This document shows, one piece after another, positions 18,894 through 27,283 of a DNA stretch of 64,000 nucleotides. The position numbers and the translations under genes were made by a program. Source of the stretch: Paludibacteraceae bacterium (GTDB lineage Bacteria; Bacteroidota; Bacteroidia; Bacteroidales; Paludibacteraceae); assembly GCA_017938155.1 (NCBI GenBank), contig JAGBCD010000027.1, positions 1-64,000 on the forward strand. The letters are read 5' to 3'. The first letter of the stretch is position 1; each line of letters starts with the position of its first letter. The notes beneath the pieces were generated by a model. That model worked only from the letters and a program-made list of their open reading frames with translations, had not been told where the DNA came from and made no database searches.

Positions 18894-19393
18894 ATGGTGT
18901 CGGGTACATTAAGGACAATGGTTTGTGTGTCCACATCTAAATGTAGGATTAGGTCTTCGTGTAGAGGCAATAGTTTGCCAGTATTGGTACTGGCTAATGT
19001 GTTGGCGGTTGATTCGTCCACAAGTGTGATGATGCCCAATAATGTTTGGTTGTGGCTATAAACATGGTATCCTATCAAGTCTTGCCATGTTAAGTCGTTT
19101 TCTTCGTCTATTGTTGTGATATCGTTTTTCAACATATAGGCTTTGCAATGTGTAAGTGTGATGGCCTGTTCTTCTGTGACGATGTCTTCTAATCTAAACA
19201 ACAATGTGTCGATGCCTTTCGCACGCCAAGACTCAACATAGAAAGGGACGAGAAGCGCATTAATTTCAAGAATCAGGAATTGTGCATTGGACTCTTCCCA
19301 ATATTCATTCGTGACATGGCAACTAATTTCCCCAGATTTTCCGTGAGGGCGTCCAATAATGCCTATTTGTATGACCTCTTCGTGACGAATCAT
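18890..19393 (-). CDS. rimM: Ribosome maturation factor RimM
   Basis: The 167-aa protein fits RimM, which binds uS19 and assists maturation of the 30S head. The N-terminal beta-barrel starts with IGIIGRPHGKSGEI (about 10-23); the PRC-barrel half contains DLIGYHVY and LLPLHEDLILHLDVDTQTI. The final VP-x-T matches the usual LPE-type ending loosely. ATG 19393 is preferred over a TTG two codons upstream. It lies 14 bp downstream of the Rieske-like gene. It is separated here from its frequent partners trmD and rpsP. Confidence 0.88.
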   Translation of the reverse strand: MIRHEEVIQIGIIGRPHGKSGEISCHVTNEYWEESNAQFLILEINALLVPFYVESWRAKGIDTLLFRLEDIVTEEQAITLTHCKAYMLKNDITTIDEENDLTWQDLIGYHVYSHNQTLLGIITLVDESTANTLASTNTGKLLPLHEDLILHLDVDTQTIVLNVPDTI

Positions 19394-19407
19394 AATCAAT
19401 GTCCTTA

Positions 19408-19863
19408 TCAGTTACGGATGATTAACTTATATGCTTGTGATGCAACAGAGAATTTGCGTAGTGTGAACTTGCTAATATTTTTAGTGGGAAAAGCTATACC
19501 ATAACTCAAATCATAATGCTCTCCACAAGTAGGGCATATAGCGAATAACCCATCCAATTCGACAGGTTTTTCTTGGATGACACAATGTGGACAGCATAAG
19601 TCGCATGCTTGATATTTTCCCTGCATATCAATCCAAACCAGCACTCCAGAGTAACCTACATATTCGGTGCGATCGTAGCGTGCCTGGTGAAAAAGTATTG
19701 CTTGATATCCATTATCTGGAACAAAATGCGGGTATTGGCCTTGTATGTCCAGTTCCAAATAAACGGGAAATGATGGTACGGGGTTTACGCCAGGTCCATC
19801 ACATGAAAGGGCTACGAGGCTTATAATAACAAGGATGATATGTTTAGTTTTGTTCAATCGCAA
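19408..19863 (-). CDS. Rieske-like lipoprotein with altered cluster ligands
   Basis: The 151-aa protein has a lipobox (LVALS-C). The C-terminal half looks like a Rieske domain: ACDLCCPHC (about 87-95), a 16-residue gap, then CPTCGEHYDL. The first box keeps C-x-H, while the second has C-x-x-C where a Rieske protein has C-x-x-H; a His lies three residues later. It could hold a [2Fe-2S] cluster with changed ligands, or a zinc. No partner oxidoreductase is encoded nearby. It sits between FKBP and rimM with 12- and 14-bp gaps. Confidence 0.7.
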   Translation of the reverse strand: MRLNKTKHIILVIISLVALSCDGPGVNPVPSFPVYLELDIQGQYPHFVPDNGYQAILFHQARYDRTEYVGYSGVLVWIDMQGKYQACDLCCPHCVIQEKPVELDGLFAICPTCGEHYDLSYGIAFPTKNISKFTLRKFSVASQAYKLIIRN

Positions 19864-19875
19864 GGGAAAAGAATA

Positions 19876-20370
19876 CTAAAATACATCGATCAATTCCACT
19901 TCGTAGATTAGGGTAGAGTAAGGTGGTATATAACCCATGGTACCTTTTGCTCCTTGTCCAAGTCCTAAATATCCCAATTGATAAGGAATATACAAGAGGT
20001 ATTTGCCTGATTTGTGCATTTTTTTGAGTCCTTCAGCAAAACCTGCGATAACAGCGTTTACAGCCATAACCGTTTGCTTGCCTACTTCAAATTCGCGTCC
20101 TGCAATCAAATTACCATTCGCATCAACGCCCGTGATGAGTGTACCACGATAGTTGATAACCACTTGCTTAAGGTCATCAGGTCGTTGGTTACCTATTCCT
20201 TGGCGAATAACTTTATATTGTAAACCCGTGTGTGTTTCGATTACTCCTTCTTTAGTCGCATTTTGTTCTAACCAAGCTTGGTTATGGAGTTTCCAATCTT
20301 TCCATTCTTCTTGTTTACACCCAGTAAAAATCAATGTGAGTAAAACGAATAATGTCCATTTCAATTTCAT
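19876..20370 (-). CDS. FKBP-type peptidyl-prolyl isomerase lipoprotein
   Basis: The 164-aa protein has a signal sequence with lipobox (IFTG-C), then an FKBP domain (about 45-164): VINYRGTLITG, VNAVIAGFAEGLKKM, GKYLLYIPYQLGYL and STLIYEVELIDVF. It should catalyse cis/trans proline isomerisation or act as a chaperone in the cell envelope. The order of motifs is that of FkpA/Mip-type proteins but without the long helical N-terminal dimerisation arm. It lies 14 bp after the EnvC-like gene. Confidence 0.9.
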   Translation of the reverse strand: MKLKWTLFVLLTLIFTGCKQEEWKDWKLHNQAWLEQNATKEGVIETHTGLQYKVIRQGIGNQRPDDLKQVVINYRGTLITGVDANGNLIAGREFEVGKQTVMAVNAVIAGFAEGLKKMHKSGKYLLYIPYQLGYLGLGQGAKGTMGYIPPYSTLIYEVELIDVF

Positions 20371-20384
20371 ATCTTTCTATTTTT

Positions 20385-21551
20385 TTATTGTGCTAACCAT
20401 AATGTCGGATTTTGTAGAGTCCGATCTTTATATATTTGGAAATATAGTTCTGTTTTGTTGTCTTCTTCGGTGTCGGATAGTATTGTTCCTAATTTCTGTT
20501 TTGCTTGCACTTTGTCTCCTTGTTTGACGTATAGTTCTTTAAGGTTGCTGTACACGCTTCTATAATTACCATGTTGTACAATGACAGCGTATGTTTTACC
20601 CAGTACGATGCAGCTGGTCACTTCTCCTTCATATACAGCTCGTGCGACACTTCCTTGTACCGTTTGGATATAGATACCTTTGTTGTTGATGGTGACGTGT
20701 TCGTAAATAGGATGCTTGTGTGTGCCAAAATATCCGCTGATAAATCCTTTTTCTACGGGCCATGGTAGGCGTCCTTGATTGGCTTCAAATCCTCCAGCAA
20801 TCAGTTGTTGTTCTTTGGTTAGGGTAGTTTTGGAGCGGACTTGTTGGCTGATGAGTTGTTCTATTTTTTTGTTGAGTTCGTTGACACGTTTTTGCTGTTG
20901 TTGTTGTTTGTTTTTTAGATTTTTTTCTTTTTTCTTCAGTTCATTGAGCATGCTTTTTTGCTTGCGTTCATCTCTTGCCAATGCTTCTTGTTCTCGTTTT
21001 TGTGATTTGAGAGCTGTTTCTCGATCGTTCTTGCGGTCTTGTAACAACTGGTTTTGTATGTCAATTTCTGCTTGTGTATTCTCAATTCGTTTTACTTGTA
21101 TCTTGCGGTATTGTGCAAATTCATGCATGTAGCGCATACGTCTAAGCAATTGTTGGAAGTTTTCGGATGATAACAAGAATAATAGAGGGCTTGACATCAT
21201 GTCCGCATAATGTGTTTGTCTAATGAGCATTGCGTACTCCGCTTTATAACGTTCTAATTCTTGCTGTAGGTTGTTGCGTTTGTCTCCTAATACCCCCATC
21301 TCATTATTCAGTGCACTAAGTTCGTTATTGATGCTACGAATCAAGCGTTTGCGGGTACGAATATCTTGATTGAGTAGGGTTAGTTTGTTGAGTGTGGCTG
21401 TTTCGCTCTTTTTAGTTTGTTTGAGCATTTCTCCTGTTTGAGCCAATTCTTGTTGCAATTTTTGTTGCTCTTTTTGTAGGTCTTTTACTGTTTGAGCATG
21501 CAAACAAAGGCACAAACAACATGTGAATAATATGATAATTAGTTTTCTCAT
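20385..21551 (-). CDS. EnvC-like murein hydrolase activator with degenerate LytM domain
   Basis: The 388-aa exported protein has a signal peptide (MRKLIIILFTCCLCLCLHA), a long Gln/Lys-rich coiled coil (about 20-245) and a C-terminal M23/LytM domain (about 265-388). The domain lacks the zinc ligands: HLHFEI of active enzymes reads ELYFQI here. This is what EnvC-type activators show; they bind and activate amidases rather than cut peptidoglycan. Overlap with the DUF4292 gene is 4 bp. The order dut-TPR-DUF4292-EnvC is one I recall from other Bacteroidales. Confidence 0.88.
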   Translation of the reverse strand: MRKLIIILFTCCLCLCLHAQTVKDLQKEQQKLQQELAQTGEMLKQTKKSETATLNKLTLLNQDIRTRKRLIRSINNELSALNNEMGVLGDKRNNLQQELERYKAEYAMLIRQTHYADMMSSPLLFLLSSENFQQLLRRMRYMHEFAQYRKIQVKRIENTQAEIDIQNQLLQDRKNDRETALKSQKREQEALARDERKQKSMLNELKKKEKNLKNKQQQQQKRVNELNKKIEQLISQQVRSKTTLTKEQQLIAGGFEANQGRLPWPVEKGFISGYFGTHKHPIYEHVTINNKGIYIQTVQGSVARAVYEGEVTSCIVLGKTYAVIVQHGNYRSVYSNLKELYVKQGDKVQAKQKLGTILSDTEEDNKTELYFQIYKDRTLQNPTLWLAQ

Positions 21552-22093
21552 AAGGATAGTAACTTGCTAATCGTAGTTGGTTTATAGCCCGATAGATTGA
21601 CGTTACGTATTTGCATGGGGAGGTCCTTCAAAATTTCAGGTGCGGTAATACGTATGGATAGTGCGTGTTTCTTGTATTTGAATTCTTTGTAAAAAGACTT
21701 TTCAGGATTGTTTAGTAGGTCTCCGTTTACCATTTTTTGCAGTTGATTGTATCGAAACATGGCTCCTAATAAATCGGATAATTCTTTGTACGTGCTTTTG
21801 GCATAGGTGCGATGAATCTTATCAACGACTAACATCGTATCAGGTGTTGCTTCGATGCGAAACATCTCAATACCAAACATGGGTTGTACCGAAATGATTA
21901 CGATAGAGTCAACAACGCATTGAGTGTGACATTTTACACTGGCTTGTAATGCGTCCCATGTGACGTCCACATTGCCTTTTTTGACTTCTACGGTGTGGCG
22001 TTGTTTAGGTTTAGATGGCTTGGTCCCACTCCGCTGCGTGGCACAAGATACAACGATGATGCTAAGTATGATAAGGTAACAAAACTTTTTCAT
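21548..22093 (-). CDS. DUF4292 lipoprotein
   Basis: The 181-aa protein has a lipobox (IIVVS-C, followed by ATQRSGTKP) and matches DUF4292 in length and gene context. It shows the beta-strand pattern of LolA/LolB-like folds, including an M-F-G-I-E-M-F-R segment in the middle. The function is unknown; a role in lipoprotein or outer-membrane assembly would be inference. It overlaps both neighbours by 4 bp, so expression is tightly coupled to the TPR protein and the EnvC-like protein. Confidence 0.8.
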   Translation of the reverse strand: MKKFCYLIILSIIVVSCATQRSGTKPSKPKQRHTVEVKKGNVDVTWDALQASVKCHTQCVVDSIVIISVQPMFGIEMFRIEATPDTMLVVDKIHRTYAKSTYKELSDLLGAMFRYNQLQKMVNGDLLNNPEKSFYKEFKYKKHALSIRITAPEILKDLPMQIRNVNLSGYKPTTISKLLSL

Positions 22094-23103
22094 TTAGTTT
22101 TCTTGAGTATTGCTTTATAATGTTTTTCTATTTCTTTGGTGTCTTTTTTATCTGCATTTTGAATGGCTTTTTGGATATAGATTTTGGCTAATTGATATTC
22201 TTTTTGCAAATATAATATCCAAGCGTATGTATCTAAAAAGGTCGGGTTGTTGGGTTCGGCTTGAATGGTATAACGGCTCAGGGATTCAGCTTTGTTCAAG
22301 TCTCCGTTATGGGTTGCTAATAAATAAGCATAATTGTTCATAATGATGATATTGCGTGGGTCTAATGCCAAAATTTCTTGGCATGCTTTTTCCATTACTT
22401 CATATTTTACTCCCATCAAATGGTATAATTCGATCCGTAATATATGAAAACGGAGATTAGTTGGGTAGTCTTCTAAGTAGCGATTGAGCTCCGCAATAGC
22501 ATGTTTGTATTTACCCATAGCGCAATAAGTTTCGTAACGATTAAGCGCGCTATATTCGTTATATCCTATGATGCTATCCAAAGCATCTTGTGCTTTCAAT
22601 GCTTCTTTGTACTGGTGGTTGTTGGTATAAACTTGTCGAAGATATTCCCATGCGTTTTCATCTTTGGGTAGTAGTTGCACGGTAGATTCCAATACACGAA
22701 TAGCTTCTTGTCTGTCCTTGATATTTTTGGACTTGTAGAGACTCAATGCATAATTAGTCCAGCATTCTTCGGGATTTAATTCGTAGGCTCGTCTATAGTA
22801 AGGGAGTGCGTATGCTCTTTTGCCATAGCCAGAATAGAAAATACCGATGTATAGGTTGACCATTGCGTCATGAGGGTAGATTTGTTGACAAAACTGGAAC
22901 AACGAAAAAGATTCTTCGTATTTGGCCTCTTGGAATAGGCGTAATGCTTCGTAATAATAATATTTGAATTGTTGTTCCTCCTCAATGCTCATCGCCGGAG
23001 TGATAATGACTTGAGGTGCTACTTTTTTAGCACCATAAAGTGATATGCTTCCTGTAAAGAGGAGTAATGAGCACAGGATAATATGTAGAAGTGTTTGCTT
23101 CAA
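22090..23103 (-). CDS. Exported tetratricopeptide repeat protein
   Basis: The protein carries about seven to eight TPR-like helix pairs spanning residues 45-330, for example GIFYSGYGKRAYALPYYRRA and NNYAYLLATHNGDLNKAES. I start at TTG 23103, giving MKQTLLHIILCSLLLFTGSIS, a clean signal peptide 7 bp after the dut stop. A longer TTG start at 23133 would overlap dut and bury the signal. TPR proteins scaffold complexes; its neighbours suggest an envelope role. The downstream overlap with DUF4292 is 4 bp. Confidence 0.82.
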   Translation of the reverse strand: MKQTLLHIILCSLLLFTGSISLYGAKKVAPQVIITPAMSIEEEQQFKYYYYEALRLFQEAKYEESFSLFQFCQQIYPHDAMVNLYIGIFYSGYGKRAYALPYYRRAYELNPEECWTNYALSLYKSKNIKDRQEAIRVLESTVQLLPKDENAWEYLRQVYTNNHQYKEALKAQDALDSIIGYNEYSALNRYETYCAMGKYKHAIAELNRYLEDYPTNLRFHILRIELYHLMGVKYEVMEKACQEILALDPRNIIIMNNYAYLLATHNGDLNKAESLSRYTIQAEPNNPTFLDTYAWILYLQKEYQLAKIYIQKAIQNADKKDTKEIEKHYKAILKKTK

Positions 23104-23110
23104 ATGTGTG

Positions 23111-23545
23111 TTATTTAGTCCCTGAATGTCCAAACCCGCCGGCTCCGCGCTCTGTCTGTGTGAGGGATAGTACTTCTATTAGTTCTGGTTGTTCATGTTT
23201 AGCAATTACCATTTGGCAGATGCGTTCGCCAGGTTCTATTGTTTGTGCTGTATTGCTTAGATTGATCAGGATTACTCCTATTTCTCCACGATAATCTGCA
23301 TCAATAGTTCCAGGTGTGTTTAGGACCGTGATGCCGCGTTTGAGAGCCAATCCGCTACGAGGGCGAATTTGTGCTTCATACCCAACGGGTAGTTCTATAT
23401 ATAGTCCTGTGGGGAAGAGTTTACGTTCAAGTGGTTCAAGGGTGATAGGTGTATCAATATTGCAACGGATATCCATCCCTGCGGCTTGTGTGCTTTCGTA
23501 TTTAGGAAGGGGATTGTTGCTTTGGTTGATGATTTTGATTTGCAT
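23111..23545 (-). CDS. dut: Deoxyuridine 5'-triphosphate nucleotidohydrolase (dUTPase)
   Basis: The 144-aa protein has all five trimeric dUTPase motifs: [46 protein letters not shown] and the flexible [13 protein letters not shown]. It hydrolyses dUTP to dUMP and pyrophosphate, preventing uracil incorporation into DNA. It is second in the operon led by the lipid kinase gene, 11 bp downstream. Confidence 0.96.
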   Translation of the reverse strand: MQIKIINQSNNPLPKYESTQAAGMDIRCNIDTPITLEPLERKLFPTGLYIELPVGYEAQIRPRSGLALKRGITVLNTPGTIDADYRGEIGVILINLSNTAQTIEPGERICQMVIAKHEQPELIEVLSLTQTERGAGGFGHSGTK

Positions 23546-23556
23546 AACTGAAAGAA

Positions 23557-24438
23557 TTAAAAGCGTTTTTCTACCAATAGATTGAGCCCATCTGCTACGA
23601 TGCGTAGGTGCAAGTCTTGAGGCATTTGAATAGGGTCACCATCAATGTGCATAGGACCTTCTTGTGAGCGAGTAACGTGTACCTCTGTGGCACTAAGAAT
23701 GTTCATGTGCAAGTCTTTGTCAATGGAGTTGGTAAACAGTCGTAGGGCTAAGCTGGGTGCTTGTATGATAGGAAATTGGCTCATGATAGCGATGTCCATT
23801 TTTCCATCTTGAATGCTTGCTTTCGGAGCGATATGTGCTTCATATCCCCATTGGTTGGCATTGGCAAAGGTGATAAGGAAGGCTGTTGTGTCCATGTCTA
23901 TACCTTCTCCAGAGATATGATAGGTCTCAGGTTTGTAGTTCAACCATTCTTTGAGGCTATTGATAGCATATCCTTTGAATCCTCGATGGCCATCGGTAGA
24001 GAATTTATCGGCTACCAAAGCATCAAACCCCATTCCGCAAGTGGAGAAAAAATAATGTTCATTAACCATGCCGTAGTCCACTTTGATCACCTCTGAATGG
24101 TTCAATATTTCTATTGCGCGGTTGATACGTGTGGATATGCCTACGTGTCGGGCAAAACCATTTCCGCTACCGATAGGGATGATGCCTAATGCCGTGGATG
24201 TATTAACCAATCCGCATGCTACCTCATGTAGCGTACCATCGCCTCCGACAGCTACAACAGCATCAAATCCCATTTGAGCGAACTGATGTGCTAATTCGGT
24301 AGCATGACCTGCGTATTCTGTAAAAACAATATTTTCTAACCATTGGCTCTTGTCCAAACATTTGTCAATAAGTTTGGGCAGTTTTTTCTTGTTCTGCGTA
24401 CCCGAAATAGGGTTTATGATAAAGGCAATATTTTTCAT
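23557..24438 (-). CDS. Diacylglycerol kinase-family lipid kinase (YegS/DagK type)
   Basis: The 293-aa protein has the DAGK catalytic signature [10 protein letters not shown] (about 62-71) and [13 protein letters not shown] (about 91-103), plus the beta-rich C-terminal domain ending in a lipid-contact region ([11 protein letters not shown]). It should transfer phosphate from ATP to a lipid alcohol such as diacylglycerol or a sphingoid base; the substrate is not decidable from sequence. It is the first gene after promoter 24464-24495 and leads a run of twelve ORFs on the minus strand. Confidence 0.88.
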   Translation of the reverse strand: MKNIAFIINPISGTQNKKKLPKLIDKCLDKSQWLENIVFTEYAGHATELAHQFAQMGFDAVVAVGGDGTLHEVACGLVNTSTALGIIPIGSGNGFARHVGISTRINRAIEILNHSEVIKVDYGMVNEHYFFSTCGMGFDALVADKFSTDGHRGFKGYAINSLKEWLNYKPETYHISGEGIDMDTTAFLITFANANQWGYEAHIAPKASIQDGKMDIAIMSQFPIIQAPSLALRLFTNSIDKDLHMNILSATEVHVTRSQEGPMHIDGDPIQMPQDLHLRIVADGLNLLVEKRF

Positions 24439-24463
24439 TTAAATGCGTTTTATTAGTAGTCCG

Positions 24464-24495
24464 CAAAGTTACGAAAATAAAATTGAATATGCAAA
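24464..24495 (-). promoter_or_regulatory. Promoter of the 12-ORF minus-strand operon
   Basis: On the minus strand, TTTG (24495-24492), 20 bp, TAACTTTG (24471-24464), 26 bp before the lipid kinase ATG. It is divergent from the DUF4301 promoter. Confidence 0.8.
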
Positions 24496-24648
24496 TTTTT
24501 TGTTCTTCATCGCTCTTGCTCATGAAAGAATAAAAAAGTTTTAACTTTTCATAGTGTTTGTTTTGGAGATGAAGATGGTGTGATGAAGAATTGTGTTGAG
24601 CATTTTGGATTTTTTGCAAAGGATAAGATATGGAAAGATAGAAAGATT

Positions 24649-24680
24649 TTTGGAAGTATAGGGATTTTTTTGTAACTTTG
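24649..24680 (+). promoter_or_regulatory. Promoter of the DUF4301-CYTH unit
   Basis: TTTG at 24649-24652, 20 bp, TAACTTTG at 24673-24680, 34 bp before ATG 24714. Both divergent units here use the same -7 sequence. Confidence 0.8.
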
Positions 24681-24713
24681 TCCGCAGTTATAGAACACTT
24701 AATCTAATATATC

Positions 24714-26087
24714 ATGTACGAATTTTCATCACAAGACCTTTTGCAACTTCAAGCAATGGGAATTTCTCCAGAGAGAGCCTCTCAACAATTGGAGAGTTTT
24801 CAGACTGGATTTCCACAATTAGACATTGTAGCTCCCGCCTCTAAGAAACAGGGTATTCTCGCGCCTACCAAGGCTAAAATTCAAGAGTATATCAATATAT
24901 GGCAGGAGTATCTCAAGGAGAACCATAAGATAGTTAAGTTTGTGCCAGCCAGTGGTGCGGCAAGTCGAATGTTTAAGGATTTGTTTACCTATGCAGAAGA
25001 TGGTGTAGAGACTCCGTTCATCACGGCATTTTTGCAACATTTGGAGGATTTTGCCTTTGCATCGGAGTTGAAACAACGTGTCCTTGAGAAAGATGAAAAT
25101 GGTTTGTCTAATGGTAAGTTGATTGTAAAAACATTGTTGGAAGATATGCAGTATGGATATCTTCCTAAAGGGTTGTTACTTTTCCATTCCTACAAAGATG
25201 GCGCTAGAACTCCTGTGCTAGAGCATATGGTGGAGGGTGCGTTATATGCGGCTTCGAACAATATGGTTCGCTTGCATTTTACAGTATCGCATGAGCATTT
25301 GCCATTTTTCAGAAAGCATGTGGGTGACTTTTTGCAGAAGTATGAGCAGAAGTATGGTGTTCGTTATGATATTACTTTCTCAGAGCAAAAAGCTTCAACA
25401 GATACAATAGCTGCTAATCCTGATGGGACACCTTTTAGACAAAGTAATGGTTCATTGCTCTTTAGACCTGGTGGACATGGTGCATTGATAGAGAATTTGT
25501 CTGATATAGATGCAGATATTGTTTTTGTTAAGAATATTGACAATGTAGTACCAGATTCTCTAAAGAAAGATACAGTCAAATACAAACAATTGTTGGCAGG
25601 TGTGTTGGTTGAAGAGCAAAAGCGAGTATTTGAGCGTTTGCAAGATCCTACGATTACGGATGAGGAGCGTCGTTTGCTCAATCGCCCTATCCGTGTTTGT
25701 GGTGTGGTTCCTAATACAGGAGAGCCAGGTGGTGGTCCTTTTTTGGTTAGGGATGAAGATGGCACAATATCACGACAGATATTGGAGTCAAGCCAGATCA
25801 GTAATCCTGAATTGATGGCGCAAGCTACACATTTCAATCCGGTTGATTTGGTTTGTGCAATTAAGGATGTGGAAGGTAATCCTTTTGATTTGACTGAATT
25901 TGTTGACCCTAATACAGGTTTCATTTCTCATAAGTCAAAAGATGGCAAAGAATTGTTGGCATTGGAACTACCAGGATTATGGAATGGTGCAATGGCTAAA
26001 TGGAATACTATTTTTGTAGAGGTGCCTATCTCTACCTTTAACCCCGTTAAGACGGTTAATGACTTGTTTAGAGAACAACATCAATAG
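24714..26087 (+). CDS. DUF4301 protein
   Basis: The 457-aa protein matches the Bacteroidota-specific DUF4301 family: KFVPASGAASRMFKDLF (about 76-92), LLFHSY, TPVLEHMVEGALYA, FTVSHEH and LFRPGGHGALIENL. The PASGAASRM segment resembles a nucleotidyltransferase glycine-rich loop, and LFRPGGHGAL also recalls sugar nucleotidyltransferases. I therefore suspect an NDP-sugar or related transferase, but the activity is not known to me. It has no signal peptide or membrane segment. The CYTH gene follows after 13 bp. Confidence 0.85.
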   Translation: MYEFSSQDLLQLQAMGISPERASQQLESFQTGFPQLDIVAPASKKQGILAPTKAKIQEYINIWQEYLKENHKIVKFVPASGAASRMFKDLFTYAEDGVETPFITAFLQHLEDFAFASELKQRVLEKDENGLSNGKLIVKTLLEDMQYGYLPKGLLLFHSYKDGARTPVLEHMVEGALYAASNNMVRLHFTVSHEHLPFFRKHVGDFLQKYEQKYGVRYDITFSEQKASTDTIAANPDGTPFRQSNGSLLFRPGGHGALIENLSDIDADIVFVKNIDNVVPDSLKKDTVKYKQLLAGVLVEEQKRVFERLQDPTITDEERRLLNRPIRVCGVVPNTGEPGGGPFLVRDEDGTISRQILESSQISNPELMAQATHFNPVDLVCAIKDVEGNPFDLTEFVDPNTGFISHKSKDGKELLALELPGLWNGAMAKWNTIFVEVPISTFNPVKTVNDLFREQHQ

Positions 26088-26100
26088 TAATGTATGTGAT

Positions 26101-26577
26101 ATGAATCTCCTGGAGATAGAGAGAAAATATTTGGTTAATGACTCTTCGTACAAGCAACGTGCGATGTGTAAGGTTCATATCAAACAAGGATATTTATCTT
26201 TGTCTCCGACTTGTACCATACGGGTACGGGTGTGGGATGATAAGGGTTTTATCACGATTAAATCAAACAATCAACCTGATAGTATAGCCCATTTTGAATG
26301 GGAGAAAGAGTTGTCTTTGGATGAAGTAGCCCCATTGTTTTCGTTATGTGTATCTGGTATTATCGAAAAGAATCGTTGGGTAGTTCCATTGGATGATGGC
26401 CTATTGTGTGAAGTGGATGAGTTTATGGGAGCCAATGAAGGATTGGTGTTGGCAGAAGTGGAACTTGAAGCAAGTGATCAACTTTTTCAAAGGCCAGATT
26501 TTTTAGGAGATGAAGTTACAAATGACGAACGATATTATAATTCGTATCTATCAAAACATCCCTTTACTACATGGTAA
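26101..26577 (+). CDS. CYTH-domain protein (triphosphate tunnel metalloenzyme)
   Basis: The 158-aa protein has the CYTH signature E-I-E-R-K at residues 4-8 and the alternating charged strands of a triphosphate tunnel enzyme (RVRVWDDKGFITIKSN, FEWEKELS, CEVDEF, LAEVELE). Such enzymes hydrolyse inorganic triphosphate or thiamine triphosphate with a divalent metal. I use ATG 26101 rather than the longer frame from 26059, which overlaps the previous gene and lacks homology. The stop codon lies inside the terminator stem. Confidence 0.88.
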   Translation: MNLLEIERKYLVNDSSYKQRAMCKVHIKQGYLSLSPTCTIRVRVWDDKGFITIKSNNQPDSIAHFEWEKELSLDEVAPLFSLCVSGIIEKNRWVVPLDDGLLCEVDEFMGANEGLVLAEVELEASDQLFQRPDFLGDEVTNDERYYNSYLSKHPFTTW

Positions 26578-26585
26578 AGGGATGT
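26556..26585. terminator. Bidirectional terminator between CYTH and HAD genes
   Basis: Perfect 12-bp stem (26556-26567 with 26574-26585), 6-nt loop TACATG. It includes the CYTH stop codon and sits between convergent genes. Confidence 0.75.
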
Positions 26586-26611
26586 TGTTTGGTGTGAAAA
26601 AAGCTGTCTAA

Positions 26612-27283
26612 TTATTTGAGAAAGGTCAATAGCTCGTTCATGTCGTTGAACACTTGATCGGCACCTGCATTTAGCAAATCGTCTTTAGACAATATTCCTG
26701 TATTTACGCCTATGGTGTAAAGTCCTGCACGTTTGGCAGATAGGATACCCAGAGGTGCATTTTCTATGACACAACATGCTTCTTTTGGTAATCCGCTGCG
26801 TTCCCATGCCTTGAGGTAAGGTTCTGCATCAGGTTTGCCCTTGGTTACATCAAAGGCCGTAATCATGCATTCGCGTTTGAATATGTTTGGAAAATAGTTG
26901 TCCAGTTCGTCAAATAAACTTTGTTGTCCACTACCTGTTACTATCCATATTTGTTTGTTGAATCGGTGTATGTATTGCAATACGCATGCTACATTTTTGA
27001 TAGGAGCAGCTTTTCCATAGCGTTGAAAGGCAGCGCATTTTTCTGCGTAGATAGCATCAATTTCTTCTTTGCTGATTGTTCGTTCGCTGGAAGCGTTGCG
27101 TTTGGTAATGGCTTCGTGTATGACATCATATCCTGTTCTGCCTTCATTGAGGTAACAATCGCGGGCAGTAAAATCTAAATGATGCCGTTTCATTACTTCT
27201 TCCCATGCTTCGGCATGCCATGGCATAGAGTCAAACAATATGCCATCCATATCAAAGAAATATCCTTGGTGTTTTAGTGGCAT
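26612..27283 (-). CDS. HAD-superfamily sugar phosphatase or phosphoglucomutase-like protein
   Basis: The 223-aa protein has HAD motif I FFDMDGILFDSM (about 9-20) with the D-x-D pair, motif II in WIVTGSG, motif III Lys in TKGKPDAEPYL and motif IV around CCVIENAPLGI. The cap-domain type resembles beta-phosphoglucomutase and small sugar phosphatases. Motif IV has ENA where many relatives have EDS, so one acidic metal ligand differs. The substrate is unknown. The start overlaps the stop of the FAD/Fe-S gene by 10 bp, so it is last in the NamZ operon; a muropeptide sugar substrate is possible but only inferred. Confidence 0.85.
   Translation of the reverse strand: MPLKHQGYFFDMDGILFDSMPWHAEAWEEVMKRHHLDFTARDCYLNEGRTGYDVIHEAITKRNASSERTISKEEIDAIYAEKCAAFQRYGKAAPIKNVACVLQYIHRFNKQIWIVTGSGQQSLFDELDNYFPNIFKRECMITAFDVTKGKPDAEPYLKAWERSGLPKEACCVIENAPLGILSAKRAGLYTIGVNTGILSKDDLLNAGADQVFNDMNELLTFLK

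Noticed and set aside
23103-23133. Longer TPR protein start at TTG 23133
   Set aside because: It overlaps dut and places ten extra residues before a clean signal peptide.
24439-24648. Short minus-strand ORF at 24365-24619
   Set aside because: It overlaps the lipid kinase N-terminus and its promoter, and its composition is that of AT-rich non-coding DNA.
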